Origin: Magnolia sinica
Lineage: Eukaryota; Streptophyta; Magnoliopsida; Magnoliales; Magnoliaceae
Direction: 5' to 3'
DNA: 64,000 nucleotides
Assembly: GCF_029962835.1 (NCBI RefSeq)
Contig: NC_080584.1
Location: 77,900,862 to 77,964,861, forward strand
Shown: positions 58,623 through 64,000 of the stretch, in pieces
How the letters are laid out: the number at the start of each line of letters is the position of its first letter
How positions within the stretch are numbered: the stretch's first letter is position 1
Program-made: the position numbers and the translations under genes
Notes under the pieces: generated by a model
The model's database searches: none
What the model saw: only the letters and a program-made list of their open reading frames with translations
What the model was told of the DNA's origin: nothing

Positions 58623-60532
58623 ATGAAGAGGCTAGTAAGTACGTTGTTGAATGGTTGTCTGTGATTAATAGGATTTTTCAAGAGATGAGTTTTTCTTCTT
58701 CTTGCTGTTGGATGCTTGGGAAGTTTGTTTTTTGAGATGGGTTTTGTTTATTTTTATTTTTTGGGGTGTTTTTGTTTTGTATCTTTTACAATTGATGTTT
58801 TTGTTTCGGTCTTGTTTCTGGCTTCTTGATTGAATGTTTAGGTGTTTCTGGCTTTTTTATTTTTATTTTTCATTCTATTTGTATTATGGATTGTGGATTT
58901 TACTAATACGTAATGCCTTTTTTTTTTTTTTTTCTTTGTTCTTTCGAGAAGTGGGTGTAATTGTTATAGTCATGTTCTTCTCCGGGTGATTGTAATTTAG
59001 GCTTTTGGATTGTTTTTTATTATTCTTTTATTTTTTGTTGATTGGATGTTGGGTGGATTGGAAACTCACCTACGAAAAGCACTGAAAAAGAAGCAGAGGA
59101 AGATGAGGAATTTGTTTTCTATCTGCTTCTTTGGACCTCTGAATTTTATGTTTGCATTTATTTGAATTTCCAGTCATTGGTTGTGTGGATTTTCTAAGTT
59201 TGGAGTGCTTTTCTGAGGGTGAGGGTTGTTTTCTAATCATGTTTTTCATTTAGTTCTCTTGTGATTAGGTTTTGGGTGGGTTCTATTTTGGACTGCCTCT
59301 CGAATCAGATGTTCTGTTAATCAAAATTCCAATGTTTTCTTTGCCTTTCCTGTTTTGAAATCTAAATTCTTGGATTTTTTTTTATTCTTCTTTTAGATCG
59401 ACTTTTTGTGTTTTGAGATTCTTTTGGTTCTTTTAGCTTCTATTGCTTCTTGCCCTAAGTGATGGTGTTAAAGACATTGAAGGAGAGAGCGATGTGCAAT
59501 GCAAATACGGTAGAGATTTGACTTTGCTCCCGAGGCCTCACAGTGTCTCCATCTTGGAATTTGGGGCTGAAGGAGATGGGAAGACACTGAATACACTTGC
59601 ATTCCAGAATGCCATCTTCTATCTTCGGTCGTTTGCCGACAAGGGCGGGGCTCAGCTCTATGTTCCAGCAGGCAGGTGGCTCACTGGAAGCTTTAATCTC
59701 ATCAGTCATCTTACCCTCTTCTTGGAAAAAGATGCTGTCATCCTTGGAACTCAGGTCTTCTTCCACTCTCTATGGACTGTAGTTTTACTCATTTGGATAT
59801 TCTTTTACATTGCATTCTAATATAGCCCAATCAGTCGGTTTTTACATTGTTGACCTGTGTTTTTTATTCCTTTCCTGTTTGAAGAGCAATGTGAACTATT
59901 TCAGAAAATGTTGTTAGGGTCATTTTCCGATTTTGAAGCAAATGAGTTGGGTTAATTTCAACCTATTGCAAGAAGATACTAATATCCAAGGTTAAAGTTC
60001 ATGAGATCTCTAGCTTTTTAGATTGCTGAACTTTCTTTTTCCCATTCTCTTATAGGACTTATCTCTGTGGCCAGTCGTTGAACCCTTACCTTCATATGGT
60101 AGAGGGATTGAACTTCCAGGTGAACGGTATCGAAGCTTGATAAATGGACACCAGTTAACAAGGAGTACATGACCAAACTTTTTCTATCCTATATGTTTCA
60201 ATCACTACAATCTTGATTGCAATTTCAAATTCCCAGAATTGCAATTGGGTGTTCGGTTGTCATTATGGACTAAAAGATGCCACCCTGGGCTTACTCATTC
60301 CTCTACCATGAATCGAATGAATTGCAATTTAGTTCATTTGAGCATCCAAATACACCCCGAATATGAATTCTTTCCATTTTTGTAAAATTCATGACTAGAA
60401 AATGTATGTTTCTCTGAGAAAGTTGAACATGGTCGAATTCATATTATTTCGATTAATGCAGCAATGTACAGGTTCAGAATGTAACGATCCATGCTCCTTC
60501 GAATTCTCCTTATACGAACGGCGTAGTCCCAG
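58623..60532 (+). pseudogene. Polygalacturonase-like (glycoside hydrolase 28) gene fragment
   Basis: Coding pieces are 58623-58634 (MKRL, then GTAAGT), 59437-59754 (LLLLLALSDGVKDIEGES..., including HSVSILEFGAEGDGKTLNTL and LYVPAGRWLTGSFNL), 60056 to about 60150 (LWPVVEPLPSYGRGIELPGE, RYRSLING) and 60462-60532 (NVQVQNVTIHAPSNSPYTNG). Together they give a signal peptide and the N-terminal part of a plant GH28 protein, an enzyme family that cuts or trims cell-wall pectin. After RYRSLINGHQLT the frame runs into unrelated sequence and a stop. The residues that normally lie between this point and NVQVQNVTIH are missing, as is everything after GVVP. In the last piece the usual catalytic-type Asp of YTDG is Asn (YTNG). 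I call it a pseudogene. Confidence 0.75.
60244..60362. mobile_element. Short MITE-like repeat
   Basis: The ends 'gaattgcaattgggtgttcggttg' and the inverse-like 'gcatccaaatacacccc' with ATTGCAATT-type inner pairing. It lies between the last two GH28 pieces. Confidence 0.4.
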
Positions 60533-61562
60533 GTTGGTGCTAATTCGTTCACTTTTTATATTCTTATCCTCTAACTTCTAATGCATTTACTGTTGAAACT
60601 TGCTATTGTGTTTTTTCTTTCCTTTCAATTTAAATGCATATTGTATTTCTAAGTGTTTTGTTGTTCATTTTAAGTTAACTATTCGAGATACAAGTGTGCT
60701 CGACTACAAACTTCCAATATATTTGATTGTGTCTTTGTGCAAGAAAAAACCCAAGGGTGTGAATCCATCCTCCCTACAATATTTGTAGCCCATAGGCTCT
60801 TATGGGTGCAATATTCATGCTCTTGTATAACCCAAAGTTCTTTCATGCGTTGGTTTGGTAGCCATCCCATCTAACACAAACACACAATCCTAAAGATAGC
60901 TTCTTCCAATACAATTAAATTTCTATGCCGGGTTCTTCGTTTTCTGACTGGGGTTGGCACATGGTGTTAGATGTTATATTTATAGACATAACTTGTGATG
61001 CATAGGCAGGCAGTAGGGTAGGTTATCACAGTCTTACCTATTTCACCTTTTGAATTTTGTGCTGTGAGTCCACACATCCACTTATCAATGTGTTGAACTT
61101 TTCAAACGAAGCATTCAATATTTGGTTTGTTTGAGTTGAGCGAATCTCCAACACCAAGAGGAAATGAGTCAAAATGGAATATCATCAATTGTCCACATCT
61201 TGTTAAGGCTTTTGGTTGTTTATTGCAACTGTAATTTTGACACACTCACACACATATAGAGGGAGGGAGGGAGGGAGGGACCAATTCTCATGAGAAAATT
61301 TTGCTCATGAGAATTCATTTCGCATGATGTGTATATATATGCAATCTAGGCCATACAGCTTAGATGAAGGATTTGGCCAAAATCATGTTCTTTTGCAACT
61401 CTGGTGCACTCTGTGAAAATCAAGGGTGGGAATTCCCTCCCACTTTGCTATGGCCCACACGTTTTTGGATCAGGCTGACTTTTGGGCCCTAGGGGTTTCA
61501 TGAGGATGACTCATCTAGTGGACAGTTTGGATTTTGTGCACACATCAACCAGTTCATAGGAG

Positions 61563-61566
<4 letters not shown>

Positions 61567-61619
<53 letters not shown>
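61567..61619. repeat. (CT)n microsatellite
   Basis: 53 bp of CT. Confidence 0.95.
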
Positions 61620-61624
<5 letters not shown>

Positions 61625-61794
61625 CCTGTTCATGAAACAATTTTGGGCATCGATCTCTAGTTATTCTGCACATTCTAAAACTTGTTCGTAATCTACAATT
61701 CGAACCTACAGCTATTTGTCATTTTCTGTTTTGTAGAAGAAAAGGGCAATTTTCCTGATTGTGTCCTTTTCCTTATTTATCTTTCAGAACTTTA

Positions 61795-61927
61795 TTTTTT
61801 TACCAACACACTCACACCCCCACACACTCTCACACACCACAGTGATTTTTCACCATAATGGGTACTCAAACCCATGATCTCGTGTTGAAACTCTTGTGAG
61901 TCTACCACTGAGGCATGAGCAAGGACC
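61795..61927 (-). mobile_element. tRNA-derived SINE copy 2
   Basis: The minus strand reads GGGTCCTTGCTCATGCC, box A-like CAGTGGTAGACTC, box B-like GGGTTTGAGTACCC, then TGTG-rich sequence and an A/T tail. It is the same arrangement as 22262-22445, and the shared head and middle support one SINE family. Confidence 0.65.
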
Positions 61928-62453
61928 CAACTTTCAGAGCTTATATGACATGATCCTTGTTCATTCTGATGAAGCTTTCTTTTCTTTTTTTTCTCTCTTT
62001 TTTGTCATGTCAGATTAATTTCATCTGTTCCTGGTTATCATGCAGGTTCCAACCTTAAAAAGTGGGGCCATATGAAACTATGGACCATCCTGCAGGATTG
62101 TGTTTTCAACAAAGAATTTTGAGGATCCTCTCTTGTGTATCAGGTATGACCAGCTAACTCTCTTCTTCAATGTAACACTCGTAAAATCTTCAGAAGGAAA
62201 TACACTACCCATTCTTGGTAATTGCATAACTGATTTTTCTTTTTTGTTTTTAATTTGGAGCATGGGCACCTAAAAATAAGCTCCCGTATTTATATTTTTT
62301 ACTCTCTTTTTTTTTTTTTTTTCCCTGAAAGTTTGGGGTATTTATAGATTTGTTTTAATGCAGGATTGTGCAATCTCCTATCTCTGAACTTTGTTTTGAT
62401 CAAAACAGCAGTACTGAACAATCTGCTGTTTGTGCAAGACTTTGTTCTTTTTC

Positions 62454-62615
62454 GATATGGTAGCTATAGTTGGTGCAATAAATGACCTGATGAGATACTT
62501 GCGCAAATGCTTCCTGTGCTCCATTAAATTACCAAAATTGGGAGATGCCATAAATGAGCAAAGGGTTGCTCTGCATCCTTCTCTAGAGAAGTGCCTTGTA
62601 CAGCTAGCAAATAAG
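62454..62615 (+). other. Exon-like open stretch, family not recognised
   Basis: A plus-strand frame reads MVAIVGAINDLMRYLRKC...KLPKLGDAINEQRVALHPSL... and ends LANK directly before a GTGTGTTA donor-like site (62616). Its composition is protein-like (leucine-rich, helix-like, no stops). It cannot be fitted to the GH28 or RIBA reading frames. It may be an exon fragment of a third gene moved here, or an alternative first exon of the downstream gene. Confidence 0.35.
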
Positions 62616-63056
62616 GTGTGTTAATCCTCTCTACTCTCCATATAGAGATGCTACCTCATTCAAGTCTTCGCTTCTATAAAAGGTCTATCCACCCACCATG
62701 GTGTATTTGTTTTATCCGAACGTGGTCCATTTGGACGGTTCGTTTTTGAGTTAGCTTTATGCCACTTTGTAAAAGAAGCCGGGTAACAGCTTAGTGGCAT
62801 TTAATTTCTATGTTAATCCTCTAGCAGTGTGCTTGTTACTTGTTTTTTGTCGAAGCGAATGCTTTTTTGAATTTGAATGAAATAAAGGTCCTGCTTCCCA
62901 CTTAAATGTAACTAAATGGCAATTTTTTCTACTACGCATTTAATGTCTAACAAAAGAAATGCTACATCCAAGCTAGCCTAAGTTATTTCTTCTAGTTAAT
63001 TGAATTTTGAGAACAGTAGCTCTCAAACTATAGTTAACCTGTCTTTTATTCTCTAG

Positions 63057-64000
63057 TTTGTGATTGCTGTAGATGATGAAAATGGTGATGAAGAAGGAGA
63101 TCTTATCATGGCAGCATCTCTTGCAAGTTCTCAGGCTCTGGCTTTTATGATTAGGCATGGCTCAGGAATTGTATCTGTTGGGATGAAGCAAGAGGATCTG
63201 GAGAGGCTGAGCCTTCCTTTGATGTCAATTGGCAGTGAGAATGAGGATCCATCCGCCGCAGCTTACACAGTGACAGTGGTATGGAGTTCTCAATGCCTCT
63301 TGGGTCATTTCAGTTTTATCTTGTTCTGCTCATCGATAGGAGTAGTATTTAGCATGGGATCAGAAAGAACTAAAACCATGCGTACAATGTTCGTCGAGAA
63401 ACTGCTAGGCTCAACAAACCGTACATGTGGGGCCCACCGTTTGGTGGTGCAAACCATTATATGATAGGCCCAATGCGGACACATTGCAAAAAGATCATGT
63501 CCCTTGATTATCCATTTATAGTCCACTAACAATGGATGACTGGGAAGTTATGGGAGCACAAATCAATCAATAGGGGGAGGTCCACCAGATAAATGACTTA
63601 GATTATCAAAAGGTGGGATGCTCGAATACCATTTCTGGGTTGAACAGAAACACAGTGTGTGTTGGTCTTCTAGCCTCTTATGTCAATAGTAAAAGAGTAA
63701 GAAGCTTCAATATAGACTTCTGGTTTATGCAGAATTTTCATTTTGCTGCCATTATCAGGATTTGAAAACCGGGGCATCTACTGGAGTGTCAGCCTCGGAT
63801 AGGGTGAAGACTATTCTTGCTCTTTCGTCTCCAGATTCTAAGCCGCAAGATTTCAGAAGACCAGGCCATGTATTTCCACTCAAGTATAGAAATGGTGGTG
63901 TTCTAAGGAGAGCTGGTCACACTGAAGCTTCAGTGGATTTAGTTTCACTTGCTGGCTTGCGGCCTATATCTGTTCTTTCTGCAATTCTTGATGTTGAGGA
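63057..64000 (+). CDS. RIBA3: RIBA3-like riboflavin biosynthesis protein, DHBP synthase domain (partial, runs off the right edge)
   Basis: Two exons are clear: 63057-63278 ([20 protein letters not shown] ... YTVTV) and 63759-64000 ([20 protein letters not shown] ... [20 protein letters not shown]), the second open to the window edge. The domain is 3,4-dihydroxy-2-butanone-4-phosphate synthase, which in plastids makes the four-carbon unit of riboflavin from ribulose-5-phosphate. In plant RIBA proteins it is followed by GTP cyclohydrolase II, presumably beyond the edge. The conserved acidic loop is usually DDEDRENEGD; here it is [10 protein letters not shown], with Arg and Glu positions replaced. 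This is like RIBA3-type paralogues, reported to have lost this activity. No upstream exon with the expected GK end was found in the window. The gene may be a 5'-truncated copy or have a very long first intron. Confidence 0.75.

Larger units (their letters stand above)
60533..62045. other. Non-coding stretch with microsatellites and a SINE
   Basis: It contains a GGGA run (about 61259-61281), a 53-bp CT run (61567-61619) and the SINE at 61795-61927. No continuation of GH28 (for example the GHG or RIK regions) could be found here. Confidence 0.6.

Overview
The window looks like a repeat-rich plant nuclear chromosome. The genes have introns with GT/AG borders, and there are plant-type LTR retrotransposons, LINEs, CACTA, Harbinger and MITE elements, tRNA-derived SINEs, and two plant receptor-kinase genes. 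Dispersed repeats containing a 'gtgggccccaccatgatg'-like core are frequent. They remind me of magnoliid genomes, but that is an impression and not a proof.

Layout. 1-9.3 kb is a pile of broken transposons: a LINE tail, a copia 3' end with a long LTR, a minus-strand gypsy remnant and a 5'-truncated LINE. 9.46-23.92 kb (minus) is an S-domain (G-type lectin) receptor-like kinase, here called SRLK1. It has seven exons that splice in frame to 837 residues, although intron 3 carries a 7-kb gypsy complex (12.19-19.19 kb). 23.95-28.4 kb is the shared upstream region. 28.42-36.92 kb (plus) is a second intact S-domain kinase, SRLK2 (seven exons, 827 residues), head-to-head with SRLK1. 37-46.5 kb holds a decayed copia element split by a 3.1-kb LTR with perfect 5-bp target duplications, followed by another LINE. 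46.8-54.93 kb is a second copy of the SRLK2 upstream region, exon 1 and start of intron 1 (SRLK3). It is a pseudogene broken by a frameshift, two stop codons, a Harbinger-type MITE and a copia element. The homology stops exactly at a CACTA terminus, followed by a 1-kb array of 42-bp hairpin-forming units. 56.4-60.5 kb is a polygalacturonase-like (GH28) gene with an intact 5' end but no middle or 3' part. 63.06-64.0 kb contains exons of a RIBA3-like riboflavin gene that runs off the window.

How it fits together. SRLK1 and SRLK2 are predicted plasma-membrane receptors with a bulb-lectin / S-locus glycoprotein / PAN ectodomain and an active-looking Ser/Thr kinase. SRLK3 is a failed segmental duplicate. 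The surrounding DNA records layers of transposon insertion. Highlights are a host-like coding exon embedded in a gypsy element, palindrome arrays inside three unrelated copia LTRs, an inverted LTR joined through short microhomology, and the hairpin array at the CACTA end. I found no clearly new gene system. The strongest leads concern genome dynamics.
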